A DNA stretch of 35,116 nucleotides, from assembly GCA_002383605.1 (NCBI GenBank), contig DFYK01000036.1, positions 3,534 through 38,649 of the forward strand, written 5' to 3'. A program made the translations under genes and the position numbers. Shown here in pieces: positions 16,022 to 25,011 of the stretch. Source of the DNA: Proteiniphilum sp. UBA4084 (GTDB taxonomy: Bacteria; Bacteroidota; Bacteroidia; Bacteroidales; Dysgonomonadaceae). Numbering within the stretch: the first letter of the stretch is position 1; each line of letters opens with the position of its first letter. Below the pieces are notes generated by a model, which was not told the origin of the DNA, did no database searches, and saw only the letters and a program-made list of their open reading frames with translations.

Positions 16022-17392
16022 ATGAGATTGGGGTTAATATTAATTGGAATATTCTTTGTTTTTATAAAAGGAATGTCATCAGATGTCGTCCACCTGGGAT
16101 CCGTTGATTTCTCACATGGACGTCTGATTGTATCTGACAACAAAAGATTCCTTGTTCACGAAGATGGAACTCCATTCTTCTACTTTGCTGATACGGCCTG
16201 GCAACTTTTCCACCGGCTTACCAGAGAAGAAATCAATCACTATTTCCAAAACCGGGTAAAAAAAGGGTTCACAGTAATACAGGCAGTCATCCTGGCTGAA
16301 CTGGATGGTTTGGAAACACCCAACCGGTATGGCATCACCCCGTTACACGACAACAATCCTCTGACCCCGAATGAGAACTGGTTTGAGTGGGTCGATGAAG
16401 TGGTAGCAATGGCTCGCGAGCACGGATTATATATCGCTTTGGTACCTACCTGGGGTGATAAGGTGGACAAGAAATGGGGAACGGGTCCGGAAATATTTAC
16501 AACGGAGAATGCATATGAATATGGGAAGTATCTTGGCAATCGCTACAAGGAAACACCCAACATCATCTGGATGAATGGCGGCGACCGTTCTGCCGACGGT
16601 AAGAACTTCGCCCTATGGGATGCACTTGCCAGGGGAATCAAATCAGAGGATCAACAACACCTGATGACCTTTCATCCGCAAGGTGAACGATCTTCTTCCG
16701 AGTGGTTCCATCAATCCGACTGGTGTGATTTCAACATCTTCCAGACAAGTCATTCCCAGACCGACTATGGCATTTATGAACGACTACTGGTAAAAGATTA
16801 TCAGCTAAATCCGATAAAGCCCTGCATGGATGCTGAACCACGATACGAAGATATTCCGATTGGGTTCAACCCGGAAAACGGCTGGTTCGATGACAGTGAT
16901 GTACGCCAGTCGCTCTATTGGAGTCTTTTCTCTGGAGGGTTTGGATATACCTACGGATGCAACAGCATCTGGCAATTTTATGAGGAGGGCCGCACACCGA
17001 TGTGCGATGCGAGGAGAAACTGGCAGGAAGCACTTGATCTACCTGGTTCCTTCGCAATAAAATATGCCAGAGCCTTGCTGGAATCCTTTGATTATTTAAG
17101 CCGGGTTCCCGATCAGGGTTTTATTGTCAGCCCAAACAACGATAACAAGGAAAAGGTTGTGGCCACCCGGGGTGTGGACTATGCGTTAATCTACATTCCC
17201 ACCGGTAAAGAAACAGTGGTATCTCTGGACAAGATGAATACCGCGAAACAAATTCAACTTTCATGGTTTCAACCTTGCACGGGAATCAGAAAACCAATTA
17301 AAATAACTGAAGCAAAAGGAAACTTTACAGCCAGACCGGCAACCCAGGGAAAGGGGAATGACTGGGTCTTGATTTTAGAAGAAGTCAGCTAA
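16022..17392 (+). CDS. DUF4038-domain glycoside hydrolase, GH140-like
   Basis: A 456-residue protein. ATG at 16022 gives the signal peptide MRLGLILIGIFFVFIKG; the upstream TTG at 16010 was not used. A DUF4038-type TIM barrel follows (FFYFADTAWQLFHRLTREE, cited as ADTAWQLFHRLTREE, through about residue 350), and a C-terminal beta domain of about 100 residues corresponds to the putative collagen-binding domain usual in this family. Candidate catalytic acids are Asp188 in IIWMNGGDR and Glu272 in CMDAEPRYED, the positions used by the GH140 apiosidase that acts on rhamnogalacturonan-II. No other RG-II gene is present, so apiose is not a safe prediction. It may act on a side chain of the target glycan in the periplasm. 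Confidence 0.82.
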   Translation: MRLGLILIGIFFVFIKGMSSDVVHLGSVDFSHGRLIVSDNKRFLVHEDGTPFFYFADTAWQLFHRLTREEINHYFQNRVKKGFTVIQAVILAELDGLETPNRYGITPLHDNNPLTPNENWFEWVDEVVAMAREHGLYIALVPTWGDKVDKKWGTGPEIFTTENAYEYGKYLGNRYKETPNIIWMNGGDRSADGKNFALWDALARGIKSEDQQHLMTFHPQGERSSSEWFHQSDWCDFNIFQTSHSQTDYGIYERLLVKDYQLNPIKPCMDAEPRYEDIPIGFNPENGWFDDSDVRQSLYWSLFSGGFGYTYGCNSIWQFYEEGRTPMCDARRNWQEALDLPGSFAIKYARALLESFDYLSRVPDQGFIVSPNNDNKEKVVATRGVDYALIYIPTGKETVVSLDKMNTAKQIQLSWFQPCTGIRKPIKITEAKGNFTARPATQGKGNDWVLILEEVS

Positions 17393-17422
17393 AAGGAAAT
17401 TAAACAATATAAGAAATAATCT

Positions 17423-18604
17423 ATGGATAAGGAAATATTACGCATCATCAATGAACAGGAGAAATTGTTGTCGCGTAAAAATGAGATGGTGAGCAAAACA
17501 AATGGTATATTTAACAGATATTCCGATCCTATTCTAACTGCAGAACATATTCCGGTAAAGTGGAGATATGATCTGAATCCTGACACCAACCATTACATGA
17601 TGGAACGTATTCAGATTAACGCAGTAATGAATTCAGGCGCCATTAAGATGGGAGATAAATATTTGTTGGTAGTCAGAGTGGAAGGTGCCGACAGGAAATC
17701 ATTCTTTGCCGTTGCAGAAAGCCCGAATGGCATTGACAACTTTCGCTTCTGGGATTACCCGATTCTGATGCCTGAAGGAGAAGAGCCAGACGTAAACGTT
17801 TACGATATGCGCTTGACGGCTCACGAGGATGGCTGGATCTATGGCGTATTTTGTACGGAACGCAAAGATCCGGATGCGCCCAAAGGAGATATGTCTTCAG
17901 CAATAGCCACGGCCGGTATAGCCCGGACAAAGGATCTGAAAAAATGGGAACGGTTGCCGGATTTAAAAACACGCTCCCAGCAACGGAATGTGGTACTTCA
18001 CCCCGAATTTGTTGGAGGGAAATATGCACTGTATACCCGCCCTCAGGATGGTTTTATCGATACCGGCAATGGCGGAGGAATTGGATGGGCATTGATAGAC
18101 GATATCCGTAAAGCCGAAATCAAGACTGAAAAAATAATTGAACATCGCATCTATCATACCATCAAAGAGCTCAAAAACGGAGAAGGACCTCATCCGATCA
18201 AAACATCAAAAGGATGGTTACACCTGGCACACGGAGTGCGCAAGTGTGCTGCCGGTCTCAGATATGTTTTATATTTGTATGTTACGGATATAGATGATCC
18301 CACAAGGCTTATTGCTTCACCGGGCGGTTATTTTATGGCTCCTCAGGGGGAAGAACGTATGGGCGATGTGTCCAATGTACTATTTTCCAATGGATGGATT
18401 GCAGATAATGATGGTACGGTCTTTATCTACTATGCCTCTTCCGACACCCGGATGCATGTGGCAACGTCTACGGTAGACAAACTTCTGGACTACTGTTTTC
18501 ATACACCGGAAGATGGTTTACGTTCAATAAATTCGGTCCGGTCAATTTTACAATTGATTGAAAAAAATGAAAGCGTTTTTCCGGAAAAATTATCCATTGT
18601 GTAA
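17423..18604 (+). CDS. GH130 4-O-beta-D-mannosyl-D-glucose phosphorylase
   Basis: A 393-residue cytoplasmic enzyme with no signal peptide. It is very close in sequence to the mannosylglucose phosphorylase of Bacteroides fragilis: VRVEGADRKSFFAVAESPNG, NVYDMRLTAHEDGWIYG, KTRSQQRNVVLHPEF, LYTRPQDGFIDTGNGGGIGW (20 residues) and YFMAPQGEERMGDVSNVLFS (20 residues) are family-diagnostic. Asp128 in NVYDMR corresponds to the family's proton donor. It would convert Man-beta-1,4-Glc and phosphate into alpha-mannose-1-phosphate and glucose. This is the best substrate clue of the locus: a backbone containing Man-beta-1,4-Glc, such as glucomannan. No GH26 mannanase and no cellobiose 2-epimerase, its common companions, are in the window. 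Confidence 0.94.
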   Translation: MDKEILRIINEQEKLLSRKNEMVSKTNGIFNRYSDPILTAEHIPVKWRYDLNPDTNHYMMERIQINAVMNSGAIKMGDKYLLVVRVEGADRKSFFAVAESPNGIDNFRFWDYPILMPEGEEPDVNVYDMRLTAHEDGWIYGVFCTERKDPDAPKGDMSSAIATAGIARTKDLKKWERLPDLKTRSQQRNVVLHPEFVGGKYALYTRPQDGFIDTGNGGGIGWALIDDIRKAEIKTEKIIEHRIYHTIKELKNGEGPHPIKTSKGWLHLAHGVRKCAAGLRYVLYLYVTDIDDPTRLIASPGGYFMAPQGEERMGDVSNVLFSNGWIADNDGTVFIYYASSDTRMHVATSTVDKLLDYCFHTPEDGLRSINSVRSILQLIEKNESVFPEKLSIV

Positions 18605-18616
18605 AGATAAAAAACT

Positions 18617-19906
18617 ATGAGACAAACGTTAGTTCTGCTGTGCTTCATTTTTCATACACTTCTGTCCGTCGCACAGTTAACCGAACAGATGGTGATGGTA
18701 CGTGTTTCTCCCGACAGCAGGGACTGGAACTATGCCATCGGCAAAAATGTCAGCTTCGAAATTGAGGTGACAAAAAATCGGATTCCGTTAGAAAATGTGA
18801 CGTTGCGTTATGAATTGTCATACGACATGATGCCCCCGTTCAAAGAGGGAACAGCCACACTCAAAGCCGGCAAAATGCAACTTCAGGCAGGCACGATGAA
18901 AGAGCCCGGGTTTCTGCGTTGTCTGGTCTACGCATCTTACAATGGGAAGGAATATGAAGGACGGGCTACGGCAGGGTTTGAACCGGAGAAGATTGAACCG
19001 GTAGCTGTGATGCCCGATGATTTCATGAAATTCTGGACCGATGCCATCACCTACAATGCCCGGCTACCACTGAACTTGCATATGCGCCTGCTGGCAGACA
19101 GAAGCAACGCCAAAGTCAACGTATATGAAATCAGTTTTCAAAATTACCACGAAGGTGGACGGATGTACGGGATCTTGTGCATGCCGAAAAATCCCGGAAA
19201 ATATCCGGCATTGCTGCGTCTTCCCGGTGCAGGTATCCGTCCGTATGGCGGTCATATACCGGGTGCGGAAAACGGCTATATTACCCTTGATTTGGGTATT
19301 CACGGCATTCCGGTAACTTTGGATCATGCTGTTTATGAAAATCTGGGCAAGGGTGCTCTATTCAATTATCAATATACAGGTTGGGAACACAGAGACAAGG
19401 TATACTATAAAAGAGTATATTTGGGTTGCATTAAAGCGATTGATGCCATTTTTAGTCTTCCTGAGTTCGATGGGGAGAACCTTGTGGTACAGGGAGGCAG
19501 TCAGGGAGGCGCGTTATCTATCGTAACGGGAGCGCTTGATAAAAGAGTAAAAGCGGTCATTGCTCTCTTCCCTGCGCTATCCGATTTGACAGGGATACTG
19601 AAGGGTCGTGCCAGCGGCTGGCCTGCAATTTTCTCGGAGAGGGAAGAGCCTGAATCACTTCGTGATCTGAAAGCTTTGAACACACAGTATTACGACGTGG
19701 TCAATTTTGCCCGTATTCTTAAGGCACCTGCTTTTCTTTCATTTGGATATAACGATATGGTTTGCCCCCCGACCTCCATGTTTGCCGCCTACAATTCCAT
19801 CACCGCACCCAATGAGCTGATGGTAGTACCCGAAACGGCTCATTATGCCTTTCCCGAACAATGGAACCGCTCCTGGCAATGGTGGCTTGGCATCAAAAAT
19901 GACTGA
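18617..19906 (+). CDS. CE7-type acetyl esterase (acetyl xylan esterase family) with N-terminal beta domain
   Basis: A 429-residue secreted alpha/beta hydrolase. A signal peptide ending near LLSVAQ is followed by an Ig-like beta domain (about residues 25-125) and the AXE1/CE7 catalytic domain. The nucleophile is Ser295 in QGGSQGGAL, the acid Asp380 in FGYNDMVCPPTS and the base His409 in PETAHYAFPEQW; RLPGAGIRPYGG is the family's oxyanion-loop region. Standard CE7 enzymes are about 320 residues, so the N-terminal domain accounts for the extra length. It should remove O-acetyl groups from imported oligosaccharides in the periplasm, which points to an acetylated glycan target such as acetylated glucomannan. 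Confidence 0.88.
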   Translation: MRQTLVLLCFIFHTLLSVAQLTEQMVMVRVSPDSRDWNYAIGKNVSFEIEVTKNRIPLENVTLRYELSYDMMPPFKEGTATLKAGKMQLQAGTMKEPGFLRCLVYASYNGKEYEGRATAGFEPEKIEPVAVMPDDFMKFWTDAITYNARLPLNLHMRLLADRSNAKVNVYEISFQNYHEGGRMYGILCMPKNPGKYPALLRLPGAGIRPYGGHIPGAENGYITLDLGIHGIPVTLDHAVYENLGKGALFNYQYTGWEHRDKVYYKRVYLGCIKAIDAIFSLPEFDGENLVVQGGSQGGALSIVTGALDKRVKAVIALFPALSDLTGILKGRASGWPAIFSEREEPESLRDLKALNTQYYDVVNFARILKAPAFLSFGYNDMVCPPTSMFAAYNSITAPNELMVVPETAHYAFPEQWNRSWQWWLGIKND

Positions 19907-19932
19907 ATATTTCAATTAAAAATTTTATAGTT

Positions 19933-22443
19933 ATGCGATTAAAAGAGCGTTTACGAATAATCCTTTTGGTAATTCTGGCAGCAACCATTTCTCCTGTTGT
20001 TATTGCAGGCAAACCTGCCATGGAGGGTTTTCATAACATCACACTGGAAATGTCGCTGAAGCCTTTTAAGAGGAATGACCCCGATTATATCAGGGCGGTA
20101 TGTCAAGATGCATTTCGCCAGTGGCAACCCCTCTTACAACATGCCGATACGATTTCGGTCATGTTATGGACTGCCGACGGTTCCGAAATTCTGGATTATT
20201 CCGGAGATCTGAAACAGGAACTGGAGTGGGCAAAATACATCGGCAACCCGAATGCCCCTCACCCCGTGAATTCAGGGCCCCGTTCACTCACCTTGCATGA
20301 CCGGGCATATACCTATACCGAAGATCCTCCCCGGTTTACGTATGGGGATTTGAAGTATATTGTACAAACCATCAAAGAAGAAGGTAGTAAATTTACCGGA
20401 AAGCCCATCAGGGTGGGAGCCACCTTTGATCCGGGACCGGAGTTTGCCGTCTCATCCTTTAAATATGAACGCCACCCGGAAGTGTGTATGGCCAATACCA
20501 TGGGTACCAAATCATTTGTAGTCTGTTATGCCACACTCAATGCCGACAGGTATCATTATGCCGCTTATCCGGAAGGTATTCCCCAGGGAACCCTTTTCGG
20601 CACCTTCCTGGGTAGGCAAAGCACAGCCTTTCTCGGCGACCTGGGATTCGATTATTTGTGGCTTTCCAATGGATTTGGGTTTGGAATGGAGACATGGAAT
20701 ACGATTGGCGCCATTTTCGACGGAAAATCTTTTCACGGAGAAAAGATGGATGATATCAGAAGTAAGATTCTGTTATTCTGGACCTCCTTCCGGGAAGGTT
20801 GCCCCGATTTCAGGGTAGAGACAAGAGGTACCAATCTCTCCACCGGTATTGATCTGGCACGGGACGGAGTAGATTTGAAGAGTATCTACGAAGGAAATTT
20901 CAATATCCTCCCGCCACCCAATTCACCATGGGCAGCCCTTGATGGTGATTTCGGACTTGAACTCACAGGATACATGTCCCGCATGGCCGAGTTACCCGAT
21001 GACCGTTATCTTTTCCGTTTTTATACACACGACCCATGGTGGGCAAACAGCCCCTGGCTGGATCGTTATGGACGCGAGTCGCACGACATCTATATGCCCA
21101 TGTCAGTCACCCGCATCGACAGCAAAGGTGCTGTGAAGCTACCAACACACCTCAATTTTCTGTCCATTGATGACTCATACGGAAATATGCCGGAGCAAGT
21201 ACCCAATGAAGTAATACCGCATATCCTGCAGGCCCGCAAAAACGCACCCGATGCAGCAGGGCCGGTGGTGTGGGTCTATCCTTTCGACGAATATCATCAC
21301 TACGCTTTTAATAGACCGGATCGTTTGGAAGAGATCTTTTATGGCGATTGGTTCATTCGTCAGGCAATTAATGATGGGTTTCCGATGAATACCGTTGTTT
21401 CCACCACAAATTTCACCTCTTTGATGAAACAGGGAAGTGAGCTGTTCAATGCTTCAGTGCTGGTCACAACGGTGCCCGATGGAGGTTCCGATATGGAAAA
21501 ACAATTGATGTCATTCATCCGAAAGGGAGGTAAAGCCATGCTCTATGGACCTGTGGATCACGCAAGCGATGAGTTTCTCTCTTTTATAAATATCAGCCTG
21601 GTGGAAGCATTGTCAGGTACCTTCACGCTGACGACATCCCTAAAACGGGACCAGGTTACACTACCCGATCAGATCCGGCACGACGCATCCATGTCGGGCG
21701 GAGGAATAAAAACCGTGCTGGCCGAAAAAAGAGATGACACACGCGTTTTGGCATCCGTGATGCAAGAAAAACAGCAGCGTGATGTAATTGTGATGAGAAA
21801 AGACCCCTCCTGGAAAGGGGGTGTTGTATGTTATGTGAGAGGTACCAATTCGGCCACTTACACCGGAGGCATGCTACTTTCCAATGACGATCCCACAGCA
21901 TGGTTTATCGGTGGTTCATTGATGCGTTATACATTATCGGAACTGGGATATGCGACATTCTTCCAAAAGATAAACGCTTCCTTGCGAAATCCGGTGAATA
22001 CCATTTCCCGTCATGGAAATGGATTCTATTTTGCCGGTTACGTCCCAAACCAGACTGTAGAACAGTTCTTCAGGTTTCCACAAGGTGCTCCCATTTTTAC
22101 GGGGACTGAGACCCAATTGAAAGAAGGTTTTTCGAGTTACCGGTTCCCTAAATCATGGAACAGGGAATGTCGTGTATTTGTGGAACAGCAGGATGGTATT
22201 GTTTCCTGTCGAGAGATGGCTCCCGTCGAATTCAAAGTGAACAGAAAAATTGGAATCAGCGGATTAAATAATGCTACAGTAAGAGTCTATCCAGAAGGTG
22301 ATGACCAATACTATAAGGCCATGCCCCAAAACAACCATTTTCCTGCCGAAGAAATTATTCTCAAGTCGGAAAAAGGAAATGATTTCGAAGGCAACTACTA
22401 CGAGTACAAAAATGTAACCGGAGAACTGGTCATTACATGGTAA
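19933..22443 (+). CDS. Uncharacterised 836-residue secreted protein; candidate glycoside hydrolase with GATase-like domain
   Basis: I do not recognise a named family. A signal peptide ends near SPVVIAG. Residues about 30-460 alternate short hydrophobic strands with aromatic- and acid-rich loops, as in a TIM barrel: DTISVMLWTADGSEILDY, VGATFDPGPEF, YLWLSNGFGFGMETW (Glu253), VWVYPFDEYHHY (Asp452, Glu453). Residues about 470-560 read like the class I glutamine-amidotransferase-like domain found after the barrel in GH42-type beta-galactosidases (ASVLVTTVPDGGSDMEKQLM, then SFIRKGGKAMLYGP). The C-terminal 270 residues look beta-rich. The layout resembles multi-domain exo-glycosidases. The gene lies between an acetyl esterase and a beta-helix protein in one operon, so a periplasmic role on the same glycan is inferred. 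No activity can be assigned. Confidence 0.85.
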   Translation: MRLKERLRIILLVILAATISPVVIAGKPAMEGFHNITLEMSLKPFKRNDPDYIRAVCQDAFRQWQPLLQHADTISVMLWTADGSEILDYSGDLKQELEWAKYIGNPNAPHPVNSGPRSLTLHDRAYTYTEDPPRFTYGDLKYIVQTIKEEGSKFTGKPIRVGATFDPGPEFAVSSFKYERHPEVCMANTMGTKSFVVCYATLNADRYHYAAYPEGIPQGTLFGTFLGRQSTAFLGDLGFDYLWLSNGFGFGMETWNTIGAIFDGKSFHGEKMDDIRSKILLFWTSFREGCPDFRVETRGTNLSTGIDLARDGVDLKSIYEGNFNILPPPNSPWAALDGDFGLELTGYMSRMAELPDDRYLFRFYTHDPWWANSPWLDRYGRESHDIYMPMSVTRIDSKGAVKLPTHLNFLSIDDSYGNMPEQVPNEVIPHILQARKNAPDAAGPVVWVYPFDEYHHYAFNRPDRLEEIFYGDWFIRQAINDGFPMNTVVSTTNFTSLMKQGSELFNASVLVTTVPDGGSDMEKQLMSFIRKGGKAMLYGPVDHASDEFLSFINISLVEALSGTFTLTTSLKRDQVTLPDQIRHDASMSGGGIKTVLAEKRDDTRVLASVMQEKQQRDVIVMRKDPSWKGGVVCYVRGTNSATYTGGMLLSNDDPTAWFIGGSLMRYTLSELGYATFFQKINASLRNPVNTISRHGNGFYFAGYVPNQTVEQFFRFPQGAPIFTGTETQLKEGFSSYRFPKSWNRECRVFVEQQDGIVSCREMAPVEFKVNRKIGISGLNNATVRVYPEGDDQYYKAMPQNNHFPAEEIILKSEKGNDFEGNYYEYKNVTGELVITW

Positions 22444-22449
22444 GGTAAG

Positions 22450-23745
22450 ATGTGTAACAAAATTCTTTTTTTAGTCCTGTTTTCCATGATAATGCCTGCT
22501 ACCGGCGCATTCAGTCGTGTATTGATTGTCGACAAACAGGCGGTAAAAAGCGAGGTTGTTTATCACTGCATTGAAGATGCATTGATGGAGGCCGTTTCTG
22601 GCGATGAAATTTTAATCCATGAGGGGATTTACGAGGAAAAAGCACTGATGGTTCCTGACGGTGTAAGTCTAAAGGGGCTGGGATCCGTTATTATTCAAGG
22701 AGAATTACCTCCGGATGTAAGCAATAGTGAACTTGAATCTACATCCACTATTGACCTGTTTCAAAACGGACGGTTGGAAAACCTGACTGTGACTGCAAAA
22801 AACATGCGTTATCCGGTACATTCCGATTTCTCGAACGGAAACACCCAGCAGGAAATCATAAACTGCAATTTTATTCATTACGGCAACCATGAAGTGTATC
22901 AGTACCGCTTGACAAACAAAGCCAGGGTTCCTGATGCTGCAAATGAGGTAATGATTGTCCAGAGTGCCTGGGGAGGAGGTACCATGGCCGGAGATAAGCG
23001 ATTATTTCGCGGTTGTTATTTTGAAAGTCCCTTGCGTGCATTTAGCACGCACAACAATGTAGATTTCGACAAAAGCTTCGGTGCTTCTCTCACGGTACTA
23101 ATGGATTGTGAAATGGTTTCACATGGTCTGAACATAGACGGTACCTCACTGGGGTTTACCACGCCTGTTGTGATTCAAAGCCTGCAGTCAAACAGCCCCG
23201 ACAAGATAATTCTGACTGACTGCCGAATGAATGGCTATCTCTGTTTCCAGGGAGCATCAACTTTTGAGGTCTACTGCAACACGCCGGAGTTGAAAACCAT
23301 TTATAACACAGCCGGCGGATCAAAGAAAATAAAGGATCAATTATTCGTTATCTCCGACGACTCTGATTTCTATATATCGAATCCAACCCAGGTCAGACAA
23401 TTCATCAATCTGGGAAACACGACCATCGGGAGAGGCAAAGCTGTTAAAAAAGAGGACAAGGGCATTTCCTTGATGACTTCCAAAGACAACGAAAGACTAT
23501 TTCAGGGAGTTGCCCTGCAGGATATACCACCCGGACAAAAAGGGGATGTGCAACACAGTGGTTACCTGCTACGTCCCTACTTTACCGGTCTCACTGGGCA
23601 GCTTGAAGAAGGTACCCGCATCGGGATTGATCAAACAGGTAGTTTTATCATTGACAACGAATCTGAAATAGCGATCGTTTCCGATAACCAGAATATCTTT
23701 CTTACAAAAATTGAAGAACCAAAAAAGGCACAATCAAATGAATAA
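22450..23745 (+). CDS. Right-handed beta-helix (pectin-lyase-fold) secreted protein
   Basis: A 431-residue protein starting six bases after the previous stop. A signal peptide (MCNKILFLVLFSMIMPATG) is followed by the typical opening of the pectin-lyase fold, where CIEDALMEAVSGDEILIHEG resembles the AIQAAIDAA...GDTVYV pattern, and by coil repeats IIQGEL, LENLTVTAKN, IINCNFIHYGN, LMDCEMVSHG and ILTDCRMNGYL. The helix covers about residues 30-290; the remaining C-terminal ~140 residues look like a separate domain. Asp/His/Lys-rich positions are present, but no diagnostic lyase or GH28 motif is seen. It could be a lyase, esterase, epimerase or binding protein acting on the same glycan. Confidence 0.78.
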   Translation: MCNKILFLVLFSMIMPATGAFSRVLIVDKQAVKSEVVYHCIEDALMEAVSGDEILIHEGIYEEKALMVPDGVSLKGLGSVIIQGELPPDVSNSELESTSTIDLFQNGRLENLTVTAKNMRYPVHSDFSNGNTQQEIINCNFIHYGNHEVYQYRLTNKARVPDAANEVMIVQSAWGGGTMAGDKRLFRGCYFESPLRAFSTHNNVDFDKSFGASLTVLMDCEMVSHGLNIDGTSLGFTTPVVIQSLQSNSPDKIILTDCRMNGYLCFQGASTFEVYCNTPELKTIYNTAGGSKKIKDQLFVISDDSDFYISNPTQVRQFINLGNTTIGRGKAVKKEDKGISLMTSKDNERLFQGVALQDIPPGQKGDVQHSGYLLRPYFTGLTGQLEEGTRIGIDQTGSFIIDNESEIAIVSDNQNIFLTKIEEPKKAQSNE

Positions 23746-24979
23746 AAAAAAGGAGACATACGTACCATGGATCGTTGTAGGAATGCTGTTTATAGTGACA
23801 GCCTTGAGTTTCCTTGACCGACAGATCCTCTCGATGTCAATCATCAGAATCAAGGAAGATATTCCAATTTCCGACAGCGATTATAGTTGGATAACCAATG
23901 GATTTATTGCGGGCTATGCACTGATGTTCACCCTGGGGGGAATCTTTATTGACAAGTTTGGAACCAAACTCGGGCTTGCGTTGTCGCTGGCAATATGGAC
24001 CATCGCTTCCGGGTTACACAGCATCGCCACCACAGTCACAACATTCGTCATTTTCCGATTTATACTGGGATTAGGTGAAGGTGCCTGTTTTCCAGGTGTG
24101 ATCAAAGGAGTGATTGAATGGATTCCTGTGCAGAAGAGATCACTGGCTACAGGAATTGCGATTGGTGGCTCGGCCATTGGGGCTGTCATTGCCCCCCTGA
24201 TGGTTATTCTTTTACTCGACAGTATCGGCTGGCGCTCTTTATTCCTTGTTACGCCGGTAATAAGTACCATCTGGATAGGTTTCTGGTTATTCTTCAACAA
24301 CAAAAAAAACAGTGCATATAAAATACAACAGGCTCCTGAATCAAAAAGTCAGCAGATAAAAAAATACTCGTTAAAAAACGTACTTAAAAATAAAAGTGCA
24401 TGGACATTTATTCTCATGCGGATACTATTTGATCCGATTTTTTATTTTCTCATGTTCTGGATTCCAAAGTTTATGAGTGAAAGCCGTAATATTTCATTGG
24501 ACATGATTGGGAAACTCTTCTGGATTCCCTTTCTTGTGTTGGGTATTTCCAATATTCTGGGAGGATACCTTTCAGACAAGCTGTTCATCAAAACACAAAG
24601 CATCGACAGAGCGAGAAAAATATTAATGGGTATTGCGGCATTGCTCACACTTTCCGTTCTCTTCGTCCCCGTAATTGACTCTGCCTATGCTGTAATCGCG
24701 CTGATTTCACTCTTTTTCTTCGCACACGGGATATGGATCACCAATTACTCGACAGCTGTAGGGGATATATTTGGTATGAAAGCGACCTCCACCATGATCG
24801 GTCTGACAGGTACCTTTGGCGCCATCTCTGCTTTTTTTGTCAATCGCGGCATTGCGTTTGTCGTGACCAATTACTCATACGATCCGCTTTGGATTTGGGC
24901 TGGTTTGATGTACCCCCTTGCCTTTGTGATTCTGTTGATTTTTATTCCCAAAATCAGAAAAAATGAGGCATTTGCATAA
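23738..24979 (+). CDS. MFS transporter, ACS/ExuT-like sugar-acid or sugar permease
   Basis: A 413-residue inner-membrane permease with about 12 hydrophobic segments. LDRQILSMSI after the first helix and the loop GGIFIDKFGTKLG follow the same anion:cation symporter pattern as the hexuronate permease at 4319-5782, but it is shorter and lacks that protein's extra loop. The ATG at 23738 was chosen over the TTG at 23711; it overlaps the previous stop as ATGAATAA, so translation is probably coupled. Its cargo may be a uronic acid, a sugar acid or a disaccharide such as mannosylglucose released in the periplasm. Context does not decide. Confidence 0.88.
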   Translation: MNKKKETYVPWIVVGMLFIVTALSFLDRQILSMSIIRIKEDIPISDSDYSWITNGFIAGYALMFTLGGIFIDKFGTKLGLALSLAIWTIASGLHSIATTVTTFVIFRFILGLGEGACFPGVIKGVIEWIPVQKRSLATGIAIGGSAIGAVIAPLMVILLLDSIGWRSLFLVTPVISTIWIGFWLFFNNKKNSAYKIQQAPESKSQQIKKYSLKNVLKNKSAWTFILMRILFDPIFYFLMFWIPKFMSESRNISLDMIGKLFWIPFLVLGISNILGGYLSDKLFIKTQSIDRARKILMGIAALLTLSVLFVPVIDSAYAVIALISLFFFAHGIWITNYSTAVGDIFGMKATSTMIGLTGTFGAISAFFVNRGIAFVVTNYSYDPLWIWAGLMYPLAFVILLIFIPKIRKNEAFA

Positions 24980-25011
24980 GTAATCAATATAACAAACTAA
25001 AATTAACTGTC

